NCBI RefSeq assembly: GCF_014596915.1 | Contig: NZ_JACVWU010000010.1 | Location: forward strand, 1 to 64,000 | Length of the DNA stretch: 64,000 bases | Direction of reading: 5' to 3' | From: Streptomyces sp. TRM68416 | GTDB taxonomy: Bacteria > Actinomycetota > Actinomycetes > Streptomycetales > Streptomycetaceae | Shown: positions 49,602 to 58,790 of the stretch, one piece after another | Layout: each line of letters begins with the position of its first letter | Position numbering within the stretch: the stretch's first letter is position 1 | Notes under the pieces: model-generated | Told to the model about the DNA's origin: nothing | Database searches by the model: none | Seen by the model: the letters and a program-made list of their open reading frames with translations, nothing else | Program-made: the position numbers and the translations under genes

Positions 49602-51821
49602 ATGGGCAGAGGTCTGCTGTCACTGGTGCTTGCCACGGTCACCGGAGCCGCGCTGCTGGCGGCACCGGCCTCCGCGGCACCGCCGCCTCCGCCGGAGGAC
49701 GTGTACCGGCCGGTGCGCGGACCCGCGGCGCCGGCGGAGTACCGCTATCTGCAGAAGACCCTGCCGGGCGAGTCGATACCCCGGCACGCCCATGAACTCG
49801 CCGCGGCCGAGGCGCGCGCACTGCCCACCGTGGGCAAGCGCTGGAAGAGCGTCGGCCCCACGAACATAGGCGGCCGGATCGTGTCGCTCGCGCTCGACCC
49901 GAAGCGTGCCGACACCTTGTACGCGGCGGCGGCCAGCGGCGGTCTGTGGCGCAGCACCGACGCCGGTTCGACGTTCCACTCGGTGTGGCCGGACAGCTGG
50001 ACCCAGGCCATGGGCGCGGTGGCCACCGCGCCGGACGGCACCCTGTACGTCGGCACCGGCGAGGCCAACCCGGGCGGCGGCAGCATCACGTACGAGGGGA
50101 CCGGCCTGTACCGCAGCAAGGACGGCGGCCGCACCTGGCAGCGGCTCGGGCTGCGCGACTCGGGCGCGATCGGCGCGATCACCGTCGACCCGGCCGACCC
50201 CCGCCGCATCTACGTCGCGGCCGCCGGTTCCCTCTACAACGGCGGCGGCGACCGCGGCGTCTACCGCACCGAGGACGGCGGCGCCACCTGGGAGCGCATC
50301 CTCACCGGCGCCAACGAGTTCACCGGCGCCACCGAGATCATCAAGGACGGCGACCGCCTGTACGCCGTGATGTGGGACCACCGCCGCCGACCCGACCTGC
50401 GCACCTACGGCGGTGTCGGCTCGGGCGTCTTCCGCAGCGACGACGACGGCGAGAGCTGGCAGCGGCTGGAGGGCGGACTGCCCGCCCGGGGGCCCGACGT
50501 GGGCCGGATCGGCCTCGCCGTCGCGGGCGACCGGCTCTACGCGATCGTCAACAAGGCCGACGGACCCTTCGAGGGCTTCTACGCCTCCTCCGACGGCGGC
50601 GACAGCTGGACCCGCACCCCGGACAACGCCGACCTCACCGCCTCCCAGTCCAGCTTCGGCTGGTGGTTCGGCAAGGTGTGGATCGACCCCCGCGACACCG
50701 ACCACGTACATGTGGCCGGCGTCGCCCTGCTGACCACCAAGGACGGCGGACGGACCTGGACGGCGGACGACACCAGCATCCACGTCGACCACCACGCCAT
50801 GGTCTGGGACCCGCGCCGCCCGGGCCGCGTCTACCTCGGCAACGACGGCGGGGTCTACCGCTCCGACGCCGACGGTGACGGCGGCTGGGTCAAGGCCCGC
50901 CACGAGCCGTACACCCAGCTCTACAGCGCCGCGATCAGCCCGCAGGACGTCACCCGGATCTCCGGCGGCGCGCAGGACAACGGCTCGCTGCGCTCCTGGG
51001 GCGGGGACGGCTTCAACGAGTACCTCGGCGGCGACGGCGAGGAGAACCTGATCAACCCGACCGACGTGAACAACGTCTTCGCCTGCTACCAGTACGGCAA
51101 CTGCTTCCGCTCCACCGACGGCGGCGACACGCTCACGTACTTCGCCAACGCCACCACCTTCAAGCGCCGCAACTGGTTCACGCCGATGGCCTTCGACCCG
51201 CGCGACCCGAAGATCCTCTACTACGGCTCGGAGGTCCTCAACCGCTCCACGGACGGCGGCGTGACCTGGCGGCCCATCAGCCCCGACCTCAGCGGCGGCC
51301 CGGGCGCCGACCCGATCTACACCAACTACGGCACGATCACCTCGATCGCCCCGGCCTCCGACGGACGCACGGTGTACGTCGGCACCGACGACGGCCGCGT
51401 CTGGGTCACCAGGAACCTCGGCGCCACCTGGACGAAGCTGGCGGAGGGCCGCCCCTGGGTCACGCGCGTGGTCGTCGACCCGAGGAACCCCGACCGCGTC
51501 TGGACCACCCACTCCGCCTACCGCTCCGGCTCCTCCCTCCCCCACGTCTACGGCAGCACCGACGGCGGCGCCCACTGGCGGAACCTGTCGGGCAACCTCC
51601 CCTCGGCCCCCGTCAACGACCTGGTCGTCGCCCGCGGCGGCACCCTGCACATCGCCACCGACCAGGGCGTGTTCACCAGCCCCACCGGCGGCCGCCACTG
51701 GCTCCGCCTCGGCCGCGGCATGCCTGCCGTGCCGGTCGACGACATCGAGTACGACCCGGGCCACCGACGGCTGGTGGCGGCGACGTTCGGGAGGGGGTTC
51801 TACGAACTGAGCGTCAACTGA
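49602..51821 (+). CDS. Secreted Asp-box (BNR/sortilin-like) beta-propeller protein
   Basis: A 739-aa precursor. The ATG at 49602 lies behind GAAGGGG; a signal peptide follows (LLSLVLATVTGAALLAAPASA). The rest is repetitive beta-propeller with at least nine Asp-box motifs (SxDxGxTW type): STDAGSTF, SKDGGRTW, TEDGGATW, SDDDGESW, SSDGGDSW, TKDGGRTW, STDGGDTL, STDGGVTW, STDGGAHW. Two stacked propellers are likely, as in xyloglucanases (GH74), sialidase-like and sortilin-like proteins. The initial GPTNIGGRIVSLALDPKRAD is typical of the bacterial VPS10/BNR group of unknown function. Catalytic Asp residues of GH74 could not be assigned, so no activity is claimed. Confidence 0.85.
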   Translation: MGRGLLSLVLATVTGAALLAAPASAAPPPPPEDVYRPVRGPAAPAEYRYLQKTLPGESIPRHAHELAAAEARALPTVGKRWKSVGPTNIGGRIVSLALDPKRADTLYAAAASGGLWRSTDAGSTFHSVWPDSWTQAMGAVATAPDGTLYVGTGEANPGGGSITYEGTGLYRSKDGGRTWQRLGLRDSGAIGAITVDPADPRRIYVAAAGSLYNGGGDRGVYRTEDGGATWERILTGANEFTGATEIIKDGDRLYAVMWDHRRRPDLRTYGGVGSGVFRSDDDGESWQRLEGGLPARGPDVGRIGLAVAGDRLYAIVNKADGPFEGFYASSDGGDSWTRTPDNADLTASQSSFGWWFGKVWIDPRDTDHVHVAGVALLTTKDGGRTWTADDTSIHVDHHAMVWDPRRPGRVYLGNDGGVYRSDADGDGGWVKARHEPYTQLYSAAISPQDVTRISGGAQDNGSLRSWGGDGFNEYLGGDGEENLINPTDVNNVFACYQYGNCFRSTDGGDTLTYFANATTFKRRNWFTPMAFDPRDPKILYYGSEVLNRSTDGGVTWRPISPDLSGGPGADPIYTNYGTITSIAPASDGRTVYVGTDDGRVWVTRNLGATWTKLAEGRPWVTRVVVDPRNPDRVWTTHSAYRSGSSLPHVYGSTDGGAHWRNLSGNLPSAPVNDLVVARGGTLHIATDQGVFTSPTGGRHWLRLGRGMPAVPVDDIEYDPGHRRLVAATFGRGFYELSVN

Positions 51822-51829
51822 CCGCCGCC

Positions 51830-51863
51830 CGGCTGCCCTCGGCGCGCATGCCGGGGGCAGCCG
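51830..51863. terminator. Hairpin between the Asp-box gene and the convergent cyclase gene
   Basis: CGGCTGCCC (51830-51838) pairs with GGGCAGCCG (51855-51863), a perfect 9-bp stem with a 16-nt loop, directly between convergent stop codons. Confidence 0.75.
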
Positions 51864-51872
51864 CGGCCTTCC

Positions 51873-52655
51873 TCAGCGTTCCACCAGCGCGAGCACCCGG
51901 GCGGGGGATCCGGAGCCGGTGACGATGGGCAGCGGCCCGGCGATCACGACGCAGCCGGTGGGCGGCAGCAGGGCCAGGTTCTGCAGTTGGGTCAGTCCGT
52001 ACTTGTCGCTGCCCATGAGGTACGCGTGGCAGGGGAAGGGCGGGTCGAAGGCGTGCGCGCGTCCGGCGTCCGTGCCGACCGTCTCGACGCCGAGGCCGAT
52101 CACCGGCGACTCCTGGGCCAGCCACCGGGCGCAGTCCGGCGAAAGGCCGGGAGTGTGCGGGCCGTTGTCGTCCGCGTTGAGGAACTCCTGCTGGGACTGG
52201 GCACGGGCGTCCCAGCCGGTGCGCAGCAGCAGCCAACCGCCTTCCGGCAGCGGCCCGTTCTCCGCCTCCCAGGCCTTGACGTGGTCCACCTCGACGACGA
52301 AGTCCGCGTCCCGCTCCGCCTCGGCGGTGAAGTCCAGCACGGCCGCGGGCGCGATCAGGCGACGCGCGGGCACCGACGCCACGTCGGCGAGGTCCTTGCC
52401 GGTCACCCAGTGGTTCGGGGCGTCGAAGTGGGTGCCGGTGTGTTCGCCGGTGCGGAAGTTGTTCCAGTACCAGTCCGGGCCCCGGTGGTCGTAGCGGCTG
52501 ATCTCCTGCAGTTCGAACGTCGCCGTCTGCCCGTATCCGTGCGGGAGTTGGATCAGTGGTGTCGCCGCCGACAACGGGGCGGTGAGGTCGACGACTTCGA
52601 TCGCCCCCTGCCGCAGGGCGGACACCAGCGAGGCGAGGACGGACGGCTCGGGCAT
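51873..52655 (-). CDS. Cyclase-family (kynurenine-formamidase-like) hydrolase
   Basis: A 260-aa protein with the metal-binding signature of the cyclase/KynB family: FRTGEHTGTHFDAPNHW (HxGTHxDxPxH), then RRLIAPAAVLDFTAE, LRTGWDAR and HPPFPCHAYLMG-like DPPFPCHAYLMGSDKYGLTQ. The family includes arylformamidases, isatin hydrolase and polyketide-cyclase-like enzymes, so the substrate is open. GGAGG precedes the ATG at 52655. It is divergent from the 171-aa hypothetical gene at 52839. Confidence 0.9.
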   Translation of the reverse strand: MPEPSVLASLVSALRQGAIEVVDLTAPLSAATPLIQLPHGYGQTATFELQEISRYDHRGPDWYWNNFRTGEHTGTHFDAPNHWVTGKDLADVASVPARRLIAPAAVLDFTAEAERDADFVVEVDHVKAWEAENGPLPEGGWLLLRTGWDARAQSQQEFLNADDNGPHTPGLSPDCARWLAQESPVIGLGVETVGTDAGRAHAFDPPFPCHAYLMGSDKYGLTQLQNLALLPPTGCVVIAGPLPIVTGSGSPARVLALVER

Positions 52656-52838
52656 GACGGCCTCCAGACACCATTCGGAACACCCAGGATGGAGCGGTTC
52701 CGTGGCCCGCACCATGGAGCGGCACGGTCTTGAGCGCCCCTGCGGTCGCTTCTGTGCAACCGACGGCCCGCGACGGCCGTCTCTCACAGCGAGCAGAGGG
52801 GGGACGATCTTCCCCCGGTAAGGCAGCAGGAGGCACAC

Positions 52839-53354
52839 ATGGCCATGGTCGGCCTGTTCTGGATCACCGAGGACGCGGTGTACGTGGGAGCCGAGCCCAC
52901 CGGCACGGCCTCGGGGGTGCGGCTGTCCGCGGACGGGGTCGACGTGCTCGGCCCGGAGGAGGACTCCGGCTCCTGGGGCTGGGCCGAGGTGCTGCGGATC
53001 GAGGCCGGTGACGTGGCGGTACGGCCCGCCGTGCGCCGCTGGGTCTCCAGGGCCGTCGACGCGGTGACCGTCGCGGTGACTGGGGACGGCGACCTGCCGC
53101 CCGCGTTCACCGTGCGGGTCGCCACCGCCGACGGGGTGTCCGAGGTCGGCGTGCTGGCGGCGGTCGCCGGAGGGATCTACGGCCCGGTGGAGTACGAGCT
53201 GTCCCGCACGCTTCTGAACCGGCTCGTCGACGGCCGCGCCGACCTCGGCGACCTCCTCGCCTGGCGCCGGGAGCGCGCCGACGACAGCACGCCGGGCCGG
53301 GAGGAGCGCGAGTCGCTGCTGCTGAAGTGGACCGGCGACCGCGACCCGTCGTGA
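52839..53354 (+). CDS. Hypothetical protein, 171 aa
   Basis: The ATG at 52839 follows GGAGGCACAC. The protein has a beta-rich N-terminal half (LFWITEDAVYVGAEPTGTAS, VRLSADGVDVLG, SWGWAEVLRIEAGDVAV), a central RRWVSRAVDAVTVAVTGDGD segment and a helical C-terminus (LSRTLLNRLVDGRADLGDLL). The pattern is PH-like, as in small actinobacterial proteins of unknown function. No signal peptide, membrane segment or catalytic motif is visible. It lies convergent to the TetR gene with a gap of only 10 bp. Confidence 0.75.
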   Translation: MAMVGLFWITEDAVYVGAEPTGTASGVRLSADGVDVLGPEEDSGSWGWAEVLRIEAGDVAVRPAVRRWVSRAVDAVTVAVTGDGDLPPAFTVRVATADGVSEVGVLAAVAGGIYGPVEYELSRTLLNRLVDGRADLGDLLAWRRERADDSTPGREERESLLLKWTGDRDPS

Positions 53355-53364
53355 CCGGGCGGTC

Positions 53365-53955
53365 TCAGCGCACCAGGGCGGCGATGTGGGCGGTGACCGT
53401 GTCGAGGATGCCGCTGAAGGCCGTTTCGTCGCCGAGCACCAGGTAGTTGAGGGTCAGGCCGTCGGTCATGGCGGCCAGGTAGCGGGCCAACTCCGGTACG
53501 GGCACCCGGAGTTCGAGGTCCATCGTCCGGGCGAGCTGCTCGATGAGGTGGGTGTAGGCCTCGCCGTACAGCTCGTACTGGCGCCTGGCCAGGTGCTCGA
53601 AGCCGGGCTGGCGCAGGGCGTACTGGGTGAGTTCGTAGGTGAGCATGTGCTCGTCGGGGTGGGCGCGGACGTGGTCCCAGTACGCTTCGAGGCCGGCCCG
53701 GACGGTCTCCTGGAGGCTGGCGCGGGGGCGGATGGCGTCCTGCACCAACGTCACGTAGTGGTCGGTGATGGTGGTGATGACGGACTCGATCAGGGCCTGC
53801 TTGGAGTCGAAGCAGTAGTGGACGACGCTCAGGGAGACACCCGCCTCGGCGGCGATGGCCCGGGTGGTCGTCTTGGCGACGCCGTCCCGGGCCATCGCCC
53901 TGATCGCGGCTTCCGTCAGCTGTCGTCGTCGTTCGGCCGACGGCATCCGTGCCAT
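53365..53955 (-). CDS. TetR-family transcriptional regulator (BetI-like)
   Basis: A 196-aa protein. HTH: RRRQLTEAAIRAMARDGVAK, TTRAIAAEAGVSLSVVHYCF, SKQALIESVITTITDHYV. The C-terminal part (RAGLEAYWDHVRAHPDEHML, YELTQYALRQPGFEHLARRQ, RYLAAMTDGLTLNYLVLGDE) resembles the BetI/TetR_C_6 ligand domain. It is encoded directly downstream of the secreted dipeptidase-like gene on the same strand with a 26-bp gap, so it may be co-transcribed with it and regulate that region. Confidence 0.92.
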   Translation of the reverse strand: MARMPSAERRRQLTEAAIRAMARDGVAKTTTRAIAAEAGVSLSVVHYCFDSKQALIESVITTITDHYVTLVQDAIRPRASLQETVRAGLEAYWDHVRAHPDEHMLTYELTQYALRQPGFEHLARRQYELYGEAYTHLIEQLARTMDLELRVPVPELARYLAAMTDGLTLNYLVLGDETAFSGILDTVTAHIAALVR

Positions 53956-53981
53956 GTGCGCTGCTCTCTCCCGCCCGCCGG

Positions 53982-56039
53982 TCAGCTGCTGTGGACGCCG
54001 ACCTCGTACAGCGAGTATCCCCAGTCGGTGCCGCGTTGCAGGCCCTGGATACGGACGTACCGGGCCGGTGTGCCGTCGAAGCGGGCGGTGTCCAGGCCGC
54101 CGTCGCCGGCGGTCGTGGACCACGCGGTGTGCCAGGTCGCGCCGTCGGTGGACAGGTCGACGCGGTAGGCCCTGCCGTAGGCGCGTTCCCAGTCGAGGGT
54201 GACGCGGGCGACGCGGTGGGTGGCGCCGAGGTCGATGCGCAGCCACTGGTCGTCGTTCCAGTCGCTGGCCCAGCGGGTGCCCTTGTCGCCGTCCACGGCG
54301 CGGGACGGGGCGTAGCTGGTGAACGGGTTCCACTCCGCCGAACTGGCCGTGGCCGGGGCGTTCTTGGCGAGGTTGACCGAGGCCTGGTGCCGTTCGGAGG
54401 CGCCCCAGGTGTCGAGGTAGGACTCGGCGCCGCGGAAGAGGTCGTTCACCACGTCCTGGCCGCCGACCCGCCGGATGTCCTCGATCCAGTCCGGGACCAG
54501 GCCGTAGTGCGCGGCTCCGTCGGTGTTGAGGTCCCACGTCCGCTGCCCGGTGGTCTGCTTGTCGATCACGGAGCCGCCGTCGACGCTGCGGTAGGGGTAG
54601 ATCACCTTGTTCGGGGCGTCGGCTCCGCGCGGGGCGGGCCAGCCGCCGACGCCGTTCATGTCGGTGCCGTAGCCGTAGCCCACGCCGTACTTGTCGCGCA
54701 GGGCGTCGGTGCGCTTCGCCTCGGCGCTGAAGCCCTCGGAACCGTGCATGTACTGGGCGATGAAACCGCCGAGGCCGTAGACGCGTTCGGTCCAGTTGAG
54801 GTCCATCCAGCTGTGCGAGGAGAGCACGCCGGGGTAGGAGGCGGCCTCGAAGATGTCGAGCACCCGGCCGGTGGCCTTGACGCTCATGTGGTCGATCTCC
54901 AGCATCATCTTGCGTTTCATCATGCCGCGCACGGCGTACTCGCCGAGGTCGGTGAGGCCGCGGACGTTGCACTGCGCGTCCTGCTTGTACGAGGGGACGT
55001 CGACGTCCTCGGGCAGCTCCTTCTCGGCCTCCGGCGCCGAGGCCAGGCCGATGGGGTTGTCATGCTGCGGGCCGGTGCACTTCTCGGTGCGCCAGAAGGT
55101 GCCGGTGGACAGGAACTGGCCGACGTTGATGGCGGTTCCGAGGGCACCCTCGTCGAAGCGGACGCCGCACAGGGCGTTGTCGAACTTGTGGCACAGGAAC
55201 ATGCTGCGTACGCCCAGCGCGTACAGCTCGTCGAGGCCCTTGTCGATGTCCGCCCTGCTGCACTGCGGAATGTCCAGCACCTGCTTGCAGCCGAAGGGCT
55301 CGGAGGTCTCCACGCCCAGGATCACGGCCAACTTGCCCTGCTCGATGACCTGTCGGGCCTGGGCGCTGTCGGTGACGATCCGGAACCAGCCCTTGCCGGT
55401 GCCGCCGTACATCTTGTCGATGTAGGCCTGCAGGTCGTACGTCAGCTTCGCCTGGAGGCGGATCGAGGTCATCTCGTCGCAGGTGCGGTCCTTGAAGAAG
55501 TACACCGAGCAGATCACGCCGTTGGTGACCAGGTCGTTGACGAGGACGCGCTGACCGCCGCGCCAGGCGCGCTCGATCCAGGCGTAGTAGTTCTGCTGGT
55601 GGGTCAGGGAGTCGTGGGCGGGCCAGTCCTTGAAGGTGGGCCAGCCGACCGGGTCGTGGCGGCCGTCACCGCCGTTGGTGATGAAGTCGAAGATCGCGAG
55701 TGAGCCGTCGGGGTAGTGCTCGGGGCAGTCCTTGAGTGCGTCGGCGATCCCGGCCTCCGAGAAGGGCTTGCCGCAGATGAGCCGCCCGCCGAAGGCCTCG
55801 TTGGAGAACAGGTGGTTGTGCGCGTCGACGAAGCCGCGTACCTCCCCCGCGGCGTTGGTGCCGGTGAACGGCTCACCGGTGACGTTGATCTGCGAGTCCG
55901 GCGTGGGGCGCGCGGTGGGCAGCCACCAGTCGGTGCCGGCCGCGGAACTCGGCGCCGGGCCGAGCGTCAGGGTCAGGACGAGGAGAAGCAGCGAGACGAC
56001 GGTGAGGTTGGTGCGTCTGCGGTACGGGAGCCGAGCCAT
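53982..56039 (-). CDS. Secreted metal-dependent hydrolase (M19/amidohydrolase-like) with C-terminal discoidin domain
   Basis: A 685-aa precursor with a signal peptide (LTVVSLLLLVLTLTLG). The main domain begins with GFVDAHNHLFSNEAFGG, an HxH metal motif of amidohydrolase/renal-dipeptidase-type barrels, and continues with LAVILGVETSEPFGCKQVLD, RSMFLCHKFDNALCGVRFDE, MLEIDHMSVKATGRVL and VLSSHSWMDLNW. These supply further His and Asp ligands, as in the M19 fold. About residues 545-685 are an F5/8-type C (discoidin) carbohydrate-binding module (RAVDGDKGTRWASDWNDDQW, LDWERAYGRAYRVDLS). Substrate unknown. GGAGGGG precedes the ATG. It lies 242 bp downstream of the RidA gene stop. Confidence 0.8.
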   Translation of the reverse strand: MARLPYRRRTNLTVVSLLLLVLTLTLGPAPSSAAGTDWWLPTARPTPDSQINVTGEPFTGTNAAGEVRGFVDAHNHLFSNEAFGGRLICGKPFSEAGIADALKDCPEHYPDGSLAIFDFITNGGDGRHDPVGWPTFKDWPAHDSLTHQQNYYAWIERAWRGGQRVLVNDLVTNGVICSVYFFKDRTCDEMTSIRLQAKLTYDLQAYIDKMYGGTGKGWFRIVTDSAQARQVIEQGKLAVILGVETSEPFGCKQVLDIPQCSRADIDKGLDELYALGVRSMFLCHKFDNALCGVRFDEGALGTAINVGQFLSTGTFWRTEKCTGPQHDNPIGLASAPEAEKELPEDVDVPSYKQDAQCNVRGLTDLGEYAVRGMMKRKMMLEIDHMSVKATGRVLDIFEAASYPGVLSSHSWMDLNWTERVYGLGGFIAQYMHGSEGFSAEAKRTDALRDKYGVGYGYGTDMNGVGGWPAPRGADAPNKVIYPYRSVDGGSVIDKQTTGQRTWDLNTDGAAHYGLVPDWIEDIRRVGGQDVVNDLFRGAESYLDTWGASERHQASVNLAKNAPATASSAEWNPFTSYAPSRAVDGDKGTRWASDWNDDQWLRIDLGATHRVARVTLDWERAYGRAYRVDLSTDGATWHTAWSTTAGDGGLDTARFDGTPARYVRIQGLQRGTDWGYSLYEVGVHSS

Positions 56040-56182
56040 GGGCCACCCCTCCTGGATTGTCATGACCTCCGCAAGGTAGGGAGCAGGATGTCCACTGCCG
56101 GTCAATGAGTCAAGGGTCCCGGACAAGCGACCTGTTATTGAGCGCGGGTGGCTCGGGCCCACGGGTCCGGCGAAGCCGGCCA

Positions 56183-56283
56183 CGGTTCGGCAGCGCTCCG
56201 AAGGGGCGCGGGGAACTGCGCGACCGGCCACCACGAACCCGCAGCCGAACGACGACACACCACGGCTCCCCCAGCGGAGCGCT
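56183..56283. repeat. Dispersed Streptomyces intergenic repeat, copy 2
   Basis: About 100 bp closely matching 6337-6436 in the same orientation. The hairpin reads GCGCTCC-GAA-GGGGCGC; compared with copy 1 the stem changes preserve pairing through a T-G pair. As in copy 1, the element ends at the stop codon of the minus-strand gene (here RidA). The rest of the gap 56040-56182 contains the promoter region of the secreted hydrolase and no gene. Confidence 0.8.
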
Positions 56284-56923
56284 ACCGCTTCTTGTAGGCC
56301 GCGGTGACCTCCACCTCGACCAGCCAGCCCTTGACGGCCAGGGAGGCGACCTCCATGGTGGCGCGCGCGGGCCGGGCCTTGTTGGCAACCAGCGGGGCCT
56401 TGGGGGCGGAGGTGCCCATGGGGACGGGCACGACCTTGTGGGTGGCCAGGTCGATGTTGGCGAAGTACTGCCGGTAGGCGCGGTTCCAGCCCGCGTAGTC
56501 GGCGGTCTCGGCGCCGGGCGGCTTCATCAGATAGCACTTCATCGTGATGACGTCGGCCGGGGTGACGCCCGCGGCCTCCAGGTTGGTCTTGATGTTGCGC
56601 AGTACGACGAGCGCCTGCGCCTCGGTGACGGTGACGCCTTCGGCGCCCTCGGTCAGGGAGGGGTCGGTGTAGCGCTCCGGACTGCCTCCGGGGGCGGCGG
56701 GGTTGAGCGCGGTGGGGCCGAGGCCGCTGCTCTGGTAGACGGCGACCTCGCCGCCCGTCGCCACGCCGGTGGCGATGCCGGGGTTGGACTGTCCCTCGGG
56801 CAGCATCACGCGCACCTCCTTCGGCGCGGGCCGCCAGCTCCTGCCGTCGGCGAGCGCGGTGCCGCCCGCGAGGAGGGACGCGGTCAGGGCCGTACCGAGG
56901 ACGGTCTTCGTACGCCGGTTCAT
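56282..56923 (-). CDS. Exported RidA-family enamine/imine deaminase-like protein
   Basis: A 213-aa precursor. An N-terminal signal peptide (VLGTALTASLLAGGTALA) precedes a YjgF/RidA domain: GEVAVYQSSGLGP, EAQALVVLRNIKTNLEAAGV, DVITMKCYLM, and the conserved Arg in NKARPARATMEVASLAVKG with VEVEVTAAYK at the end. RidA hydrolyses reactive imines formed by PLP or flavin enzymes. Family members are usually cytosolic and about 128 aa, so export and the long insert (TALNPAAPGGSPERYTDPS) are unusual. The ATG at 56923 overlaps the upstream amine oxidase stop (ATGA), so the pair is coupled. Confidence 0.87.
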   Translation of the reverse strand: MNRRTKTVLGTALTASLLAGGTALADGRSWRPAPKEVRVMLPEGQSNPGIATGVATGGEVAVYQSSGLGPTALNPAAPGGSPERYTDPSLTEGAEGVTVTEAQALVVLRNIKTNLEAAGVTPADVITMKCYLMKPPGAETADYAGWNRAYRQYFANIDLATHKVVPVPMGTSAPKAPLVANKARPARATMEVASLAVKGWLVEVEVTAAYKKR

Positions 56924-58530
56924 GCGGCCATCACTTTCTGGTGGATGTCGGTGGCGACCTTGCGGGCCGAGGTGAACGCGCCGTGCTGCCAGGCGATGAC
57001 GTGGCTGAGCCAGTCGCCGGCGAAGTGGACGTGCCCGGCGGGCTGGTTGAGCAGCTTGTACTCCGGGCCGCTCTGCGAGGGCCAGCTCACCCAGCCGCCC
57101 TCGATGTGCGGGGTGCGGTGCCAGGCGACGCTGAAGGAGTGGTCGAGTTCGGTGCGGTACTTGTCGCCGTGGATCCGTACGCCCCGGCTCAGCGCCCGCT
57201 TCAGGCGCTCCTCGTGCGGCAGGGCGCTGTAGGCAAGGGCGTTGGCACCGAAGTTGTAGTAGCCGATGAGGGTGCCGCGGCGGCCGAGGTGGCCGTAGGA
57301 CGGGTACCAGACGGTGCCCAGGTCGGTGTCGGTGGGCGTGATCCCGCCGTAGATGTGCTCGTCGGTCTCCCACCAGCGGCTGCGGTACTCCAGGCCGATC
57401 TTTCCGACGGGTGTCGCGGCGGGGTACTTCAGGGCGGCGGTGACGTTCGCGCCGAGGTTGTGCTTGATGCGGGCCATGACCATCGGGGGCATGGCGGCGA
57501 CGACGAAGTCGGCGTGCGCGGTGCGGGTGCGGCCGCGGGGGTCCTTGTACGTCACCTCCGCGCCGGCCGGCAGGTCCTTGACCTCCGAGACCTCGGCTCC
57601 GTAGGTGATCCGGCCGCGGCCGACGGCCTCGGCCAGAGCCCGGGGAATGGCGTCCATGCCGCCCACCGGCTGGAACATGAGCATGGCCTGGTCGTAACCG
57701 AGCTCGAAGGCGAATCTCTGTCCGACACCGCTGGCCAGGACGTCGGACAACGTTGGCACGGGGCCCAGGACGGTGCCCTCCTCGAAGGCGGCGCCGGGCT
57801 CGACGGCGTAGCCGCGACGGTCGGTGCCGGTGTAGGCGTAGCCGTCCGCCTTGCCCTTGATGGCGCCGAAGTTCTGCAGGAAGGCGATCAGCCGCTCCTT
57901 GTCGGCGGCGGTCAGCTCCGCGTCCAGGGCGCCCTGGTCGGTGGCCTTGGCGAGGAGCTCGGAGACGTAGCCGTGGACGTCGGCCTTCGCGGTGCGCCAG
58001 CGCACGGGCTTGCCGGCGAGGGCGGCGCTGTTCTCGTGGTGGATGTAGGCGTTGGCGTTCTGGTTGGTGAACACCTCGACGGGGACGCCGAGTTCGCGGC
58101 AGTACTCCAGCGTGACGTGCGACTGCGGCAGCCGGGCGGGCCCCGCGTTCATGTACTGGCCCTTGGTGAACGAGGCGGTCTGCTTGCGGCCGTCGAGGTC
58201 GGTCAGGGTCGTGCCGCCGCGCACGGTCCAGTTGCGGCCGCCGGGCCGGTCCGCGGCCTCCAGGATCCGGCAGTCGTAGCCGGCCTTGCCGAGTTCGTAG
58301 GCGGTGGCCAGGCCCGCGATGCCGGCGCCGAGCACCAGGACCTTCTTGGCGCTGCGCCCGCTCAGGCTGAAGTCGCTCGCGCGCGGCGCCCGGTACTCGG
58401 CGGCCCCTGCCTCCGGCACCGGGGCGATGCCCAGTGCGCCCATCGCCGAGTAGAGCATTCCCGCGCCGCCCGCGACACCGACGTTGCGCAGGAAGTCGCG
58501 ACGGGATCCGGTCGCTCTTTCCGCAGCCAT
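56920..58530 (-). CDS. Tat-exported flavin amine oxidase (L-amino-acid-oxidase-like)
   Basis: A 536-aa precursor. A twin-arginine signal (GSRRDFLRNVGVAGGAGM) is followed by the FAD-binding dinucleotide fold KVLVLGAGIAGLATAYELGK and CRILEAADRPGGRNWTVRGG (the GG motif). QPVGGMDAIPRALAEAVG, EVSEVKDLPAGAEVTYKD and the C-terminal HVHFAGDWLSHVIAWQHGAF complete the FAD cradle of the monoamine-oxidase/L-amino-acid-oxidase family. It oxidises an amine or amino acid to an imine with release of hydrogen peroxide; the substrate is unknown. GAGGAGGAG precedes the ATG at 58530. First gene of the operon with RidA. Confidence 0.9.
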   Translation of the reverse strand: MAAERATGSRRDFLRNVGVAGGAGMLYSAMGALGIAPVPEAGAAEYRAPRASDFSLSGRSAKKVLVLGAGIAGLATAYELGKAGYDCRILEAADRPGGRNWTVRGGTTLTDLDGRKQTASFTKGQYMNAGPARLPQSHVTLEYCRELGVPVEVFTNQNANAYIHHENSAALAGKPVRWRTAKADVHGYVSELLAKATDQGALDAELTAADKERLIAFLQNFGAIKGKADGYAYTGTDRRGYAVEPGAAFEEGTVLGPVPTLSDVLASGVGQRFAFELGYDQAMLMFQPVGGMDAIPRALAEAVGRGRITYGAEVSEVKDLPAGAEVTYKDPRGRTRTAHADFVVAAMPPMVMARIKHNLGANVTAALKYPAATPVGKIGLEYRSRWWETDEHIYGGITPTDTDLGTVWYPSYGHLGRRGTLIGYYNFGANALAYSALPHEERLKRALSRGVRIHGDKYRTELDHSFSVAWHRTPHIEGGWVSWPSQSGPEYKLLNQPAGHVHFAGDWLSHVIAWQHGAFTSARKVATDIHQKVMAA

Positions 58531-58790
58531 CCACTCCTCCTCACCCGCGCCCGCGGCCGGGCGCGCTGTGCGATCAACCCGGTCACGTGGGGGGTGAGTT
58601 GCCGATGAGACCGGAGGTGCGCACTGAGCCTCCGTCAGGAGTGTTACGTGGCTATACCGATGACGTATCCGTGTCATGAGCACGGAAGTCCGGGGCGAAG
58701 GGCGGACCGAGCGGGCGACGTGCCGGTCCCCGGGGCACGCCGGAGTTCAAGTCGTCCTTCGCGTAAGCCCCTGCCGGGGCGCAGCCCGGC

